Shown here piece by piece: positions 54,877 through 64,000 of a stretch of DNA of 64,000 nt. The notes beneath the pieces are model-generated. The model was not told the DNA's origin and made no database searches. It worked only from the letters and a program-made list of their open reading frames with translations. Location of the stretch: contig CAWARA010000020.1 in NCBI GenBank assembly GCA_963784195.1, positions 62,001-126,000 of the forward strand, written 5' to 3'. Made by a program: the position numbers and the translations under genes. Positions within the stretch are counted from its first letter, which is position 1, and the number at the start of each line of letters is the position of its first letter. The stretch is from CAVQAH01 sp963784195 (GTDB lineage Bacteria > Acidobacteriota > Vicinamibacteria > Vicinamibacterales > 2-12-FULL-66-21).

Positions 54877-57312
54877 GTGGATCAACTTCTTCAAGACATC
54901 CGCTACGCGCTCAGGGTGCTGGTGAAGTCGCCCGCCTTCACCGCCATCACGATCATCACGGTCGCCATCGGCACCGGCGCCAACGCGACGGTCTTCAGTT
55001 TCCTGAGCGCGTTGCTCTTCCGGCCGGCACCCGGCGTCGCGGATCCGGATTCGCTCGTCGGCATTTACACCAGCGACTTCAGCAGCGGACCCTACGGCGA
55101 TTCGTCGTTTCCCGACTATCAGACGCTGGCGAGTGAAACCTCCGCGTTCCAGTCAATGGCCGCCGAAAACGGGAGCGCGACCGGCGTCGTCCGAGTCGGT
55201 GACGTTGTCGAGCGTGTGCGCATCTCCGCGGTGACAGGCGAGTACTTTCACCTGCTTGGGCTCAAGCCCGGTTTGGGAAGGTTGCTCTCTCCCGCAGATG
55301 GCGAGCCTGGTGCTCCGCCGGTGGCAGTCCTGTCGCACTCGTTGTGGCGCCGTGCGTTCGCGGCCGATCCGGGCGTGCTCGGCTCGAATCTCAACGTGAA
55401 CGGACGCTCCTACACCATCATCGGCGTGGCACCCGAGAGATTCGACGGGCTCGATCTCGGTCGCGCGATGGACGTGTGGACACCGTTCACTCCCACGGCG
55501 TCGTCCGCCGATCGCGGCAGCCGGTTCGTGTCGATTGTGGCCAGACTCGCGCCGGAGACGACGGTGAAGATGGCGCAGGGTCAGGTATCTGCTCTGGCGA
55601 CGCGGCTGGCGGAGTCTTTCCCGGAAACGAATCGCGGCACGCTCGCCGCGCCCAACGATCCCCGGGCAATCACTGTCGTCGCGCTGACGCGACTGCCACC
55701 GGAGTTCCGCAGTGATGTGACGAGGCTCGGCGCGATCATCATGGGCGCCGTCGGGTTGGTCCTGCTGATCGCCTGCGCGAATATCGCCAGCCTCATGCTC
55801 TCGCGGGCGACGTCGCGCGATCGCGAGATGGCGGTACGTCTCGCGCTTGGCGCGGGACGTCATCGAATCGTCCAGCAGCTCCTGACCGAGAGCATCCTGC
55901 TCGGGCTGGCCGGCGGCGGCGTGGGTCTGCTCTTCTCGTTGTGGACGGCCGACATCCTGCCATCGTTCTTCCCCGCCGAGCAGGCGCGCATGCTGGACAC
56001 TCGCGTGGACGCGATGTCCCTGTTGTTCGTCGTCGGGCTGTCGCTCGTCAGCAGCGTGCTGTTCGGTCTCGCCCCGGCGCTCCAATCGGCAACGCCCACT
56101 ACCGCGGCGACACTTCGGAGTGGCGTGAATCGATCCTCAGAGAGCCGCACGCGCGCCAACCTTCGCCGGATGCTGGTCTCGTGGCAGATCGCGCTTGCCG
56201 TCGTCCTGCTGATCTCAGCCGCCTTACTGACGCAGAGCATCGGTCATTCTCTCGAGGCCGATCCAGGATACGGCGCGCGCGATGCGGTCACCGCTTCCGT
56301 CGAACTCCAGGACGCCGACTTCACCGAAGAACAGGGGCTTGCGTATTACGCGGCGGCAGTCCAGCGGATTCGAACGATCCGCGGAATCGAGGACGCGAGC
56401 TTCGTGCGCACGCTGCCGTTCAGCCGAATGTCTCGCCGGGGGTTCGTCATCGACGGCTATCAGCCCCGTCAAGGCGAGGACCGCGAGCAGCACATCAACA
56501 TCGTGGATCCGCATTACTTCGAGACGCTGCAGATTCCGTTGATCGAAGGCCGGAGCTTCGACGATCGCGATCGAGCCGGAAGCCAGCCGGTCGCAATCGT
56601 CAACGATCTCCTGTCGCAGCGCTACTACCGCGGCAAGGCGCTCGACCGCCGGATCACCGACTCGAGCGGCCGTGTGATGCAGATCGTCGGCGTGGTCAAA
56701 ACCGGGCGGAACCTGACATTTCAGGACGCGCCGGTGCCGGTCGTCTACTACCCGCTGGCGCAGAGCTATCAGCCGCGCATGACGCTCGTCGCGCGTACCG
56801 GCGGTGACGCGATCAAGTTCGTCGATCAGATCCGGCGCGAGCTGATGATCGTCGATCGCAACGCGGCGGTGTTCCGCTCGGTCACGCTCGCAGCGCACGT
56901 GTCCGAAGCGATCGCCGATGGAAAGCTGACGGCCGCTCTGGTCGGCGCCTGCGGCGGCATGGCGCTGCTCCTGGCCACGATTGGTGTCTACGGCGTGATC
57001 GCCTATTCAGTGGCGAGCCGGATGCGTGAGATCGGCGTGCGCGTCGCGCTCGGCGCGCAACCGTACCACGTGATTCGCCTCGTGCTTCGCGAAGGTCTGG
57101 GCGTGACCTCCGTCGGAATCATCTTCGGCTTGCTCGCCGCCATGATCGCCACGCCGGCGCTGAAGTCGTTCTTGTTCGGCATCAGCGCGTCGGATCCGCT
57201 TACCTACGCGGTGGTTCCGGTCCTGCTCGCGCTGATCGCGCTTCTCGCCGCCTGTCCGCCCGTTAGACGTGCGCTGCGCGTCGAACCAAATTCGGTGCTG
57301 CGACAAGAATAG
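54877..57312 (+). CDS. ADOP-type ABC transporter permease (MacB/FtsX-like)
   Basis: An 811-residue permease of the Acidobacterial duplicated orphan permease type. It starts MDQLLQDIRYALRVLVKSP (GTG 54877) and a first helix. Two MacB-like periplasmic domains follow, and each is succeeded by FtsX-like helix sets (VGLVLLIACANIASLMLSRATSRDREMAVRLALGAGRHRI, split, and ATIGVYGVIAYSVASRMREIGVRVALGA). The LGAG/LGAQ motif occurs in both halves, as expected of an internal duplication. No ATPase gene is nearby. The substrate is unknown. It is divergent from the ArsR gene. Confidence 0.92.
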   Translation: MDQLLQDIRYALRVLVKSPAFTAITIITVAIGTGANATVFSFLSALLFRPAPGVADPDSLVGIYTSDFSSGPYGDSSFPDYQTLASETSAFQSMAAENGSATGVVRVGDVVERVRISAVTGEYFHLLGLKPGLGRLLSPADGEPGAPPVAVLSHSLWRRAFAADPGVLGSNLNVNGRSYTIIGVAPERFDGLDLGRAMDVWTPFTPTASSADRGSRFVSIVARLAPETTVKMAQGQVSALATRLAESFPETNRGTLAAPNDPRAITVVALTRLPPEFRSDVTRLGAIIMGAVGLVLLIACANIASLMLSRATSRDREMAVRLALGAGRHRIVQQLLTESILLGLAGGGVGLLFSLWTADILPSFFPAEQARMLDTRVDAMSLLFVVGLSLVSSVLFGLAPALQSATPTTAATLRSGVNRSSESRTRANLRRMLVSWQIALAVVLLISAALLTQSIGHSLEADPGYGARDAVTASVELQDADFTEEQGLAYYAAAVQRIRTIRGIEDASFVRTLPFSRMSRRGFVIDGYQPRQGEDREQHINIVDPHYFETLQIPLIEGRSFDDRDRAGSQPVAIVNDLLSQRYYRGKALDRRITDSSGRVMQIVGVVKTGRNLTFQDAPVPVVYYPLAQSYQPRMTLVARTGGDAIKFVDQIRRELMIVDRNAAVFRSVTLAAHVSEAIADGKLTAALVGACGGMALLLATIGVYGVIAYSVASRMREIGVRVALGAQPYHVIRLVLREGLGVTSVGIIFGLLAAMIATPALKSFLFGISASDPLTYAVVPVLLALIALLAACPPVRRALRVEPNSVLRQE

Positions 57313-57365
57313 CTGCTGTATGCCGTGGTTCGCGGTCCGTCGCTCGTCGCTCGCCGCGCCAGGGA

Positions 57366-58525
57366 CTACGACACCCTCCGGAGGATGAAGCACTTGAGAT
57401 AGTAGGTTTCCGGGACGGTCATGAGCACTGGATGGTCGCGGCCCTGCATCCGCTTTTCGACGACGACGACCTCCGCGTGGGCATCGACAGCGGCTGAGGC
57501 AATGACGTCGGCGAAGTCCGCTTCGCTGACGTTGTAGGAACAGCTGCACGTGATCAGATAACCGCCGGGCGCCAGCAGCTTCAGCGCGCGCAGGTTGATC
57601 TCTTTGTACCGGAGAGCGCTTTCCGCACAGCCGCCTTGTTCTTGGCGAATGCCGGAGGGTCGAGCACGATGGTGTTGAACCGCTCACCGCGACGTTCCAG
57701 CTCACGCAGCTCATCGAAGACGTTCATCGCGCGTGCTTCGACGTTCCCGAGGCCGTTGCGCGCCGCGTTCGAGCGGATTCGTGACACGGCTTCTTCGGAT
57801 ATGTCCACCGCCAGCACCTGATCGCATCGTGGCGCGAGCGACAGGGCAAACCCGCCGTTGTAGCTGAAGGCGTCGAGCAGCCGGCCGTTGGCATATCGCG
57901 CTGCCGCGACTCTGTTCTCGCGCTGGTCGAGGAAGAGTCCCGTCTTCTGCCCACGATACGGATCTACGTCGTAGGTGACGTGGGATTCGCGGATCTCGAT
58001 CGTCTGTGGCACGTCGCCGTGCAGCACGTCCACGCGCTGCTCCAGTCCTTCGAGCAGCCGCACCCTCGGATCGTTCCGTGCGACGATGCCTGCCGGCTTC
58101 ACCACATCCACGAGGATCGCCGTGATCTCCGGCAGCAGGCGATCCATGCCCTGCGTGAGCGCCTGGACGACGAGGTAATCGGCGTACTTGTCGACGACGA
58201 GACCAGGAAGCCGATCGGCTTCCCCGTGCACCAGCCGATAGGCCGTCGCGTCGATCCCGAGAACCGAGCGGTAGTCAATTGCCGACGTCAGGCGCTCACG
58301 CCAGATCGCCGCCGGGGGTGGCTCAGCAGACCTGCTGAAAACGCGGAGCGCGATTTCCGATCGATCGCTGTACAGGGCGAACCCAACGAGCTTGCCACGC
58401 GGGCCGGCCACACGCACGGTATCGCCGGACGCTGCGCTGACCTGAAAGACATCGCTGCGATACACCCACGGATGCCCGTTGCGCACTCGTTCTTCGCCGC
58501 GCTGTGTGATGGTGACGGTAGGCAA
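57366..58525 (-). CDS. rlmI: 23S rRNA m5C methyltransferase, RlmI-like; frameshift near 57612
   Basis: A class-I SAM methyltransferase with an N-terminal PUA domain (RVRNGHPWVYRSDVF, GKLVGFALYSDRSEIALRV). The SAM-binding motif is LLDAFSYNGGFALSL, and the catalytic-type LDPPAFAKNK is near residue 290. One missing G near 57612 shifts the frame; the continuation YKEINLRALKLLAPGGYLITCSCSYNV stops at 57366, with the expected Cys-containing motif. TTG 58525 gives a normal start. It is divergent from rpiB across a four-copy palindrome. Confidence 0.88.
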
Positions 58526-58534
58526 GGGAATTAC

Positions 58535-58567
58535 GTGCGCACGTGCGCACAGTGCGCACGTGCGCAC
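58535..58567. promoter_or_regulatory. Four-copy GTGCGCAC operator between rlmI and rpiB
   Basis: GTGCGCAC occurs at 58535, 58543, 58552 and 58560, as two pairs separated by one A. Each unit is itself a palindrome. The array directly abuts the rpiB -10 box and begins 10 nt from the rlmI start, so it could control both genes. Confidence 0.75.
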
Positions 58568-58569
58568 GT

Positions 58570-58575
58570 TATAAT
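58570..58575 (+). promoter_or_regulatory. -10 box of rpiB
   Basis: A perfect TATAAT 8 nt before the rpiB ATG, immediately after the GTGCGCAC array. Predicts a leaderless rpiB mRNA. Confidence 0.55.
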
Positions 58576-58583
58576 CCCATTCT

Positions 58584-59036
58584 ATGCGGATCGCGATCGG
58601 CGCCGACCATGCGGGGTTTGCGCTCAAGCAGCATCTCGTGGCGACGATCCGCCAGCTCGGTCATGAGGTCGACGACCACGGCACGCACTCCGAGGATCCG
58701 GTGGACTATCCGGAAATCTGTGCCGGCGTCGGCCGCGCGGTCGTCAAGGGCAAGGCGGATCGCGGGGTGGTGATCGGTGGCAGTGGACAAGGTGAGCAGC
58801 TGGCGGCCAACAAAGTCGTCGGCGTGCGCGCGGCGCTTTGCAACGATCTGTATACCGCGCGCATGTCTCGAGCGCACAACGATGCCAACGTGCTCGCGAT
58901 CGGCGGGCGCATCGTGGCCTCGGGTCTGGCTGATGAAATCGTGACGCTCTGGCTCGCGACCACCTTCGAGGGCGGCCGTCACCAGCGCCGTATCGATCAG
59001 ATCTCAGCGATTGAACGAGAGCGCAACGCTAATTGA
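58584..59036 (+). CDS. rpiB: Ribose-5-phosphate isomerase B
   Basis: Interconverts ribose-5-phosphate and ribulose-5-phosphate. The 150-residue protein begins MRIAIGADHAGF and has VVIGGSGQGEQLAANKV with Glu71 where the enterobacterial enzyme has Cys; mycobacterial RpiB also uses Glu. CNDLYTARMSRAHNDANVLAIG follows, split by family position. glyA begins right after it. The GTGCGCAC array and TATAAT lie upstream. Confidence 0.93.
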   Translation: MRIAIGADHAGFALKQHLVATIRQLGHEVDDHGTHSEDPVDYPEICAGVGRAVVKGKADRGVVIGGSGQGEQLAANKVVGVRAALCNDLYTARMSRAHNDANVLAIGGRIVASGLADEIVTLWLATTFEGGRHQRRIDQISAIERERNAN

Positions 59037-59043
59037 GAAACAG

Positions 59044-60321
59044 ATGCCGACACATACGACGACCCCAACCCGCTGGCGAACGCTGGCTGACACCGACCCC
59101 GAGATCAACCAGGCGATCGGCAACGAGTTGCACCGCCAGAACAGTGGTCTCGAGCTCATAGCCTCGGAGAACTTCGTCAGCCAGGCGGTGCTCGAAGCTG
59201 CCGGCTCGGTGCTGACGAACAAGTATGCGGAAGGCTATCCGGGAAAGCGTTACTACGGCGGCTGTGAGTTCGTCGACGTTGCCGAATCTCTGGCGATCGC
59301 CAGGGCGAAGGAGCTCTTTGGCGCCGAGCATGCGAACGTTCAGCCGCACTCAGGCGCGCAGGCCAACATGGCCGTCTACTTCACGCTCCTGAAGCCGGGC
59401 GAGACGGTTCTCGGCATGAACCTCGCGCACGGCGGTCACCTGACGCACGGCCACCCCCTCAACTTCTCCGGCAAGCTCTACACGATCGTCCCGTACGGCG
59501 TCCGCCAGGATGACGAGCGGATCGATTACGACGAGCTCGAGCGCCTGGCCCACGAGCACAAGCCGAAAATGATCATGGTCGGCGCCAGCGCCTACCCGCG
59601 CGTCATCGACTTCGAGCGGATCGGACGCGTGGGACGGGAGATCAACTCGCCCGTCGTGACCGACATGGCGCACATCGCGGGGCTGGTCGCCGCGAAGGTT
59701 CATCCGAGCCCGGTTCCGCACAGCGATTTCGTGACGACCACGACGCACAAGACATTGCGCGGACCGCGTGGTGGCTTGATCCTCTCGCGCGCGCAGTACG
59801 CGAAGGACCTCGACCGCTCCCTCTTCCCGGGCGTACAGGGCGGACCGCTCATGCACATCATCGCCGCGAAGGCCGTGTGCCTGCGCGAAGCCATGGAACC
59901 GGACTTCGTCGACTATCAACGGCAGATTGTGGCCAACGCCAAGAGGCTCGCGGCTGGCCTGTCTTCGGCCGGCTTCCGCCTCGTCAGCGGCGGAACCGAC
60001 AATCACCTGATGCTCGTCGATGTCTTCTCCCGTGGCCTGACCGGCAAGGTCGCCGAGGCGGCACTGAACACCGCGGGGATCACGGTGAACAAGAACGCCA
60101 TCCCATTCGACAAGAACCCGCCGATGGTGGCGAGCGGTGTTCGCATCGGCACGCCGGCGGTCACCAGCCGGGGCATGCGCGAGCCGGAGATGGACATCAT
60201 CGCGGAGCTGATCGCGCGCGCACTCGCGACACCTGACGACCACACCGCGCTTGCGGCGGTACGCAGCGAAGTCGAAACCCTGTGCCAGAAGTTCCCGCTG
60301 TATCCGGAACGGCAGGGCTGA
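59044..60321 (+). CDS. glyA: Serine hydroxymethyltransferase
   Basis: PLP enzyme that converts serine and tetrahydrofolate to glycine and 5,10-methylene-THF. The 425-residue protein has LELIASENFVS, NKYAEGYPGKRYYGG, HGGHLTHGHP, and VTTTTHKTLRGPRGG with the PLP Lys. ATG 59044 is used; an upstream ATG at 59011 overlaps rpiB. The helicase gene begins within its last 40 nt. Confidence 0.96.
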   Translation: MPTHTTTPTRWRTLADTDPEINQAIGNELHRQNSGLELIASENFVSQAVLEAAGSVLTNKYAEGYPGKRYYGGCEFVDVAESLAIARAKELFGAEHANVQPHSGAQANMAVYFTLLKPGETVLGMNLAHGGHLTHGHPLNFSGKLYTIVPYGVRQDDERIDYDELERLAHEHKPKMIMVGASAYPRVIDFERIGRVGREINSPVVTDMAHIAGLVAAKVHPSPVPHSDFVTTTTHKTLRGPRGGLILSRAQYAKDLDRSLFPGVQGGPLMHIIAAKAVCLREAMEPDFVDYQRQIVANAKRLAAGLSSAGFRLVSGGTDNHLMLVDVFSRGLTGKVAEAALNTAGITVNKNAIPFDKNPPMVASGVRIGTPAVTSRGMREPEMDIIAELIARALATPDDHTALAAVRSEVETLCQKFPLYPERQG

Positions 60322-62294
60322 GGGCCGCCGTCGCGGACACGTTCGCGCCGGGTGGGCCGCTCGCCCGCTCCCTCTCGGCGTTCGAAGCGCGCGAAGCGCA
60401 GCTGCAAATGGCTGACGCAGTGGCGCGGACGCTCGTCAAGGGTGGCGTGCTGCTCGCCGAAGCGGGAACAGGGACTGGCAAGACCCTCGCCTATCTGATC
60501 CCGGCCATCCTCAGCCGTCAGCGTGTTCTCGTCTCTACCGGCACCAAGAACCTCCAGGAGCAGATCTACTTCAAGGATCTGCCGGTGCTCGAAAGCGCCC
60601 TTCCCGTGCCTTTCACCGCGGCCTACATGAAGGGCCGCGGCAACTATCTCTGCCGGCACCGCTTCGAGTCGTTTCGAGACGGCGCGCTGATTCGATCGAC
60701 GGACGAAGCGATCTACGTTCGACTGATCGACGACTGGTCAAGACACACGGAAACAGGCGACCGGGCGGAGATCGAAGACCTGCCAGAGGATTTGCCGTTC
60801 TGGCCGGAAATCGCCGCGACGAGCGAGAACTGCATCGGCGCCGAATGCCCCCGTTACGACGAGTGCTTCGTCGTCAAGATGCGTCAGCGCGCCGCCGAAG
60901 CGGATGTCGTCATCGTCAATCACCACCTCCTCTGCGCCGACGCCGCCGTGCGTCAGAGCGCCTTCGGCGAGGTGATTCCCTCGTGCCGCTATGCCATCGT
61001 CGACGAGGCGCACCAGCTCGAGGACGTGGCCACGCAGTACTTCGGCATCTCCATCAGCAACTATCGATTCGATGATTTTGGCCGTGATGTCGAACGTGCC
61101 GTGGTGCCGGCGCTCTTGCCGGATCGCGAACGCGCCTCGCTGCTGCGTGACGACGTCGAACGCATTCGCGACGATGCCCGGCGCTTGTTCTCGACCGTCC
61201 AGATGCTTCGCCACGAGCTTCCGGGAGGCACCGCGTCGGAAAGCCGCAGCCGGCTGACCGCGAAGTTCGTCGATCGACTTGCAGATGACGGCCTGGCGCT
61301 CGTCGCGGCCCTGGAGGCTTTCGAAGCTGACGTGGCTCTGGGCAAGGACCTGCCTGAAGACGTGCTGGCTCTGGCCCGGCGGGCGGCGACGCTGCGCGAC
61401 GAGACCAGTTTCCTGATGCGCGCCGACGATCAGGGGTTCGTGTTCTTCGTTGAAACGCGCGGCCGCGGGGTCTTCCTTCGCGCCGCGCCTATCGATGTCT
61501 CCTCCATCGTCCGAGAACTTCTCCTGGATCGCATGGATGCCACGATTCTGACGTCGGCGACCCTGAGCGTCGATGGCGGCTTCGATTACGTCCGGAACCG
61601 CCTGGGCATCAAGACGGCGACCGAGGTGAGGCTGGACTCCGAGTTCGACTTCGCGCGCCAGTCGATTCTCTATCTGCCGAAACGCCTGCCTGACCCGCGC
61701 TCGCCGCAGTTCGTCGGCGCTGCCGCGAGAGAGGTCATCGAGATCCTCAAGAGGACCCGCGGGCGTGCGTTCGTGCTGTTCACCAGCTACGCGAACCTGC
61801 GCGAGGTCCATCGGATCGCGTCGACCGAGCTCGAGTATCCGATTCTCGTCCAGGGCACGGCACCGCGGTCCGCGCTCCTTCGCGACTTCAAGGCCACACC
61901 GCACTCGGTGCTGCTCGCCACGTCCAGCTTCTGGCAGGGGGTCGACGTCGTCGGCGAGGCCCTGAGCTGCGTGATCATCGACAAGCTCCCGTTTGCCTCG
62001 CCCGGAGATCCGATCACCGCCGCGCGCATCGAAGCGATCACGGCCGAAGGCCGATCGGCGTTCGGGGACTATCAGATTCCTCTGGCGATCCTGGCGCTGA
62101 AACAGGGGCTGGGACGGCTGCTGCGTCACCGGACCGATCGCGGTGTGCTCGCCGTGCTCGATCCGCGGCTTCGCACGATGGGGTACGGCCGCCGTTTCCT
62201 CGCGTCTTTGCCGCCTGCGCCCGTCACACAACGGATCGAAGACATCGAACGGTTCTTCTCGGGGCTCTCAGAGTCTGCGGATGGCGGCGGTTAA
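60282..62294 (+). CDS. DinG/XPD-like ATP-dependent DNA helicase
   Basis: A superfamily 2 helicase of 670 residues. Walker A is EAGTGTGKTLAYL (about 60-72), the DEAH box is IVDEAHQLED, and the late QGLGRLLRHRTDRG motif VI is present. Four cysteines between motifs (YLCRHRF, CIGAECPRYDEC) fit the iron-sulfur domain of XPD/DinG. GTG 60282 overlaps glyA by 40 nt; no better start is seen. It may act in replication-fork repair. The Dam-type gene starts within its last 14 nt. Confidence 0.88.
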   Translation: MPEVPAVSGTAGLRAAVADTFAPGGPLARSLSAFEAREAQLQMADAVARTLVKGGVLLAEAGTGTGKTLAYLIPAILSRQRVLVSTGTKNLQEQIYFKDLPVLESALPVPFTAAYMKGRGNYLCRHRFESFRDGALIRSTDEAIYVRLIDDWSRHTETGDRAEIEDLPEDLPFWPEIAATSENCIGAECPRYDECFVVKMRQRAAEADVVIVNHHLLCADAAVRQSAFGEVIPSCRYAIVDEAHQLEDVATQYFGISISNYRFDDFGRDVERAVVPALLPDRERASLLRDDVERIRDDARRLFSTVQMLRHELPGGTASESRSRLTAKFVDRLADDGLALVAALEAFEADVALGKDLPEDVLALARRAATLRDETSFLMRADDQGFVFFVETRGRGVFLRAAPIDVSSIVRELLLDRMDATILTSATLSVDGGFDYVRNRLGIKTATEVRLDSEFDFARQSILYLPKRLPDPRSPQFVGAAAREVIEILKRTRGRAFVLFTSYANLREVHRIASTELEYPILVQGTAPRSALLRDFKATPHSVLLATSSFWQGVDVVGEALSCVIIDKLPFASPGDPITAARIEAITAEGRSAFGDYQIPLAILALKQGLGRLLRHRTDRGVLAVLDPRLRTMGYGRRFLASLPPAPVTQRIEDIERFFSGLSESADGGG

Positions 62295-63255
62295 GACGCC
62301 TCGTTCAGACAGGCGCACGCACCAGGTCCGTCCCATTCTCAAGTGGGCCGGCGGCAAGCGGCAGTTGCTGCCCGCCCTGCGCCAGTTCTACCCCTCGCAG
62401 TTCGACCGCTTCGTCGAGCCGTTCCTCGGGAGCGGTGCCGTTTTCCTCGATTGTCACAACCGGGGCCTGCTCGACGGACGCGAGGTCCTGTTATCCGACA
62501 TCAATGCCGACGTGATCGGGTGCTACCGGATGGTGAGGGAAGCGCCCGAAGAGGTGATTGGCGCTTTGCTCGATCTGGATGCCGGGCACCGAAAGGATGG
62601 CAGCCGGCACTTCTACCTGGTCCGCGACGAGCGATTCAACCGCCTGCGCGAGGAACGGAAGGACAGCGAATCATTGGCGTCCGCTTACACGCCCGAGCTG
62701 GCAGCAATGCTCATCTACCTGAACCGAACGGGGTTCAACGGTCTGTTTCGCGTGAACTCTCGCGGCCGGTTCAACGTCCCCGCCGGCCGCTACGAGTCCG
62801 TCACGATCTGCGACCCGGAGAATCTCCGCCGGCTTTCAGTCGCCTTGAACCGGCCGGACCTCCGGCTCGACGTATCCGTCTTCGAGGATGCGCTGGAACG
62901 CGCCGGCAACGGGGATTTCGTCTATCTTGATCCTCCCTACGCACCGCTCAGCCGGACGGCGCAGTTCACGTCCTACACTCCGGGCGGATTCGGCGCCGAG
63001 CAGCAAGCACGGCTGCAACGCGCGGTGATTCAGCTGGCCGAGCGCGGCGCCCACGTGCTGCTCAGCAATTCCGTGGCGCCTGAAATCACCCAGCTCTACG
63101 AAAAGAGCGCCGAAGCGAAATCGGCCGGGCTCAGAGCGAAAAAGGTGCCTGCGCGGCGCGCCATCAACTCGCGGGCGACGCGGCGCGGCGCCATCCTCGA
63201 GTACCTGATCACCAACGTGCGCACGGCCCGGCGCCCCGCCTTTCGTGTAAACTGA
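62281..63255 (+). CDS. DNA adenine methylase, Dam/D12 class
   Basis: N6-adenine methyltransferase of the D12 class, likely GATC-specific by family. The 324-residue protein has LKWAGGKRQLLPAL (SAM binding, motif I), EPFLGSGAVFLD, and VYLDPPYAPL, the DPPY catalytic motif. A C-terminal basic tail (ARRAINSRATRRG) follows. It overlaps the helicase gene by 14 nt. No restriction-enzyme gene is next to it, so it is probably an orphan methylase or the left gene of a system outside the window. Confidence 0.88.
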   Translation: MAAVKTPRSDRRTHQVRPILKWAGGKRQLLPALRQFYPSQFDRFVEPFLGSGAVFLDCHNRGLLDGREVLLSDINADVIGCYRMVREAPEEVIGALLDLDAGHRKDGSRHFYLVRDERFNRLREERKDSESLASAYTPELAAMLIYLNRTGFNGLFRVNSRGRFNVPAGRYESVTICDPENLRRLSVALNRPDLRLDVSVFEDALERAGNGDFVYLDPPYAPLSRTAQFTSYTPGGFGAEQQARLQRAVIQLAERGAHVLLSNSVAPEITQLYEKSAEAKSAGLRAKKVPARRAINSRATRRGAILEYLITNVRTARRPAFRVN

Positions 63256-63294
63256 GCCAAAGCATCGGATTACTTCAGCACGGAGGTTTGGATT

Positions 63295-64000
63295 ATGGGC
63301 GCACGTTTCAGCCGCCGGTCACTTGCGATCAGCGCGCTCGTGCTGGGACTAGTGGCGTTTGCGCTCCCGGCAGCTGCTCAGACCGGGCAAGTGAAGGGCA
63401 AGGTCGTCGACGCGAAGAATCAGCCGATCGAGGGGGCGACCATCACGATCGAGATGACCGAGGGAATGACCCGCAAATACGAGACGAAAACGAACAAGCG
63501 CGGGGAATTCGTCCAGATCGGCCTCCAGCCCGGCAACTACAAGATCACGGCGACGAAAGACGACATGAGCCAGAGCCAGAACCAGCGGGTGCGACTGGAC
63601 ATGATGGAGGTCAACTTCACCCTCAAGCCCGGCATGGCGCCGGAAGCTTCCGCGGAGGACGTGAAGAAGGCCGAAGCGAAGGTGGCCGCGATCAAGGGTG
63701 CGTTCGAACAGGGCGTCACGCTCAGCAACGAGGGGAAGTACGACGAGGCGATCGCGAAGTTCAACGAGGTCCTCGCCGAGGCGCCGAAGTGCGTCGAGTG
63801 CTACAACAACATCGGCACGAACTACACGCGGAAGAAGGACTTCGACAAGGCCGAAGAGGCATTCAAGAAGGCGATCGAGGTCAATCCGAGCTCCGTCGAG
63901 GCGTACAACGGGCTGGCGACCGTCTACAACGGACAGAAGAAATTCGACCAGGCGGCGGAGGCCAGCGCGCAGGCGCAGAAGCTCGCGGGTGATGCGGGCG
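63295..64000 (+). CDS. Secreted CarboxypepD_reg-like plus TPR protein, 3' truncated
   Basis: Open to the window edge (235 residues seen). It has a signal peptide (LAISALVLGLVAFALPAAAQ), then a CarboxypepD_reg-like beta-sandwich (GKVVDAKNQPIEGATITIE, LQPGNYKITATKD). An Ala/Lys-rich linker leads to TPR repeats (YDEAIAKFNEVLAEAP, FDKAEEAFKKAIEVNPSS). The ATG has GGAGG 8 nt upstream. This gene is not on the frames that run antisense here. It is not followed in the window. Confidence 0.85.
   Translation, partial: MGARFSRRSLAISALVLGLVAFALPAAAQTGQVKGKVVDAKNQPIEGATITIEMTEGMTRKYETKTNKRGEFVQIGLQPGNYKITATKDDMSQSQNQRVRLDMMEVNFTLKPGMAPEASAEDVKKAEAKVAAIKGAFEQGVTLSNEGKYDEAIAKFNEVLAEAPKCVECYNNIGTNYTRKKDFDKAEEAFKKAIEVNPSSVEAYNGLATVYNGQKKFDQAAEASAQAQKLAGDAG

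Noticed and set aside
62281..63255. Restriction-modification system
   Set aside because: Only the methylase is present; the downstream gene is a secreted TPR protein and the upstream one a helicase.

Overview
The window is GC-rich, gene-dense bacterial chromosome with an outer-membrane lifestyle (LptD, Lgt/LspA, TonB-ExbB-ExbD, SecDF, lipoproteins). An ADOP-type orphan permease, winged-helix/PD40-propeller one-component regulators, TPR lipoproteins and decayed intergenic palindromes point to Acidobacteriota, most likely Vicinamibacteria. That assignment is an inference from gene content; there is no rRNA or tRNA here.

Layout. 1-2249 (+): lipoprotein maturation (lspA, lgt) and rluD. 2395-9951: a Nudix hydrolase, a propeller regulator, a small zincin-like protein, a lysine-deacetylase-fold protein behind lon, and a DksA-type protein. 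10420-16139: two unrecognised genes, rpmB, ridA, a RelA/SpoT synthetase and a TPR lipoprotein. 16230-19015 (-): tonB-exbB-exbD-exbD from a consensus sigma70 promoter, followed by a decayed third exbD. 19108-27589 (-): a membrane pyrophosphatase, then tgt-yajC-secD-secF-uppP-DUF502. 27760-30479 (+): ddl and a TPR gene. 30480-31110: two tiny genes encoding the same 17-residue Lys/Gly peptide. 31189-34485 (-): a HEAT/cyclophilin lipoprotein and a MenC-family enzyme. 34567-45605 (+): a long run of deoxynucleoside kinase, accD, folC, lptD, nucleotide-sugar genes (rmlA, rmlC-like, rmlB, SDR) and a two-gene prenyl cassette (prenol kinase/DUF92 fusion plus UbiA). 45606-58525: radical SAM, ClpA/C, HtpX, M20 peptidase, thiC, ArsR, ADOP permease and RlmI. 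58584-64000 (+): rpiB, glyA, a DinG-like helicase, a Dam-type methylase and a truncated CarboxypepD_reg/TPR gene.

The most interesting signal is the micropeptide pair at 30755-30808 and 31009-31062. Both copies have Shine-Dalgarno sites and their own terminators, and they differ at six codons without a single amino-acid change. Other notable items are the VTE5/VTE6-like fusion next to a UbiA transferase, a four-copy GTGCGCAC operator between rlmI and rpiB, a recurrent -10 box placed 6-9 nt before start codons (leaderless transcription), and at least four families of interspersed repeats.

Caution: about fourteen genes, many normally essential, are interrupted by one-base frameshifts, several in homopolymers. 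I read these as assembly or read errors rather than pseudogenes and annotate each as one gene, giving the break position.
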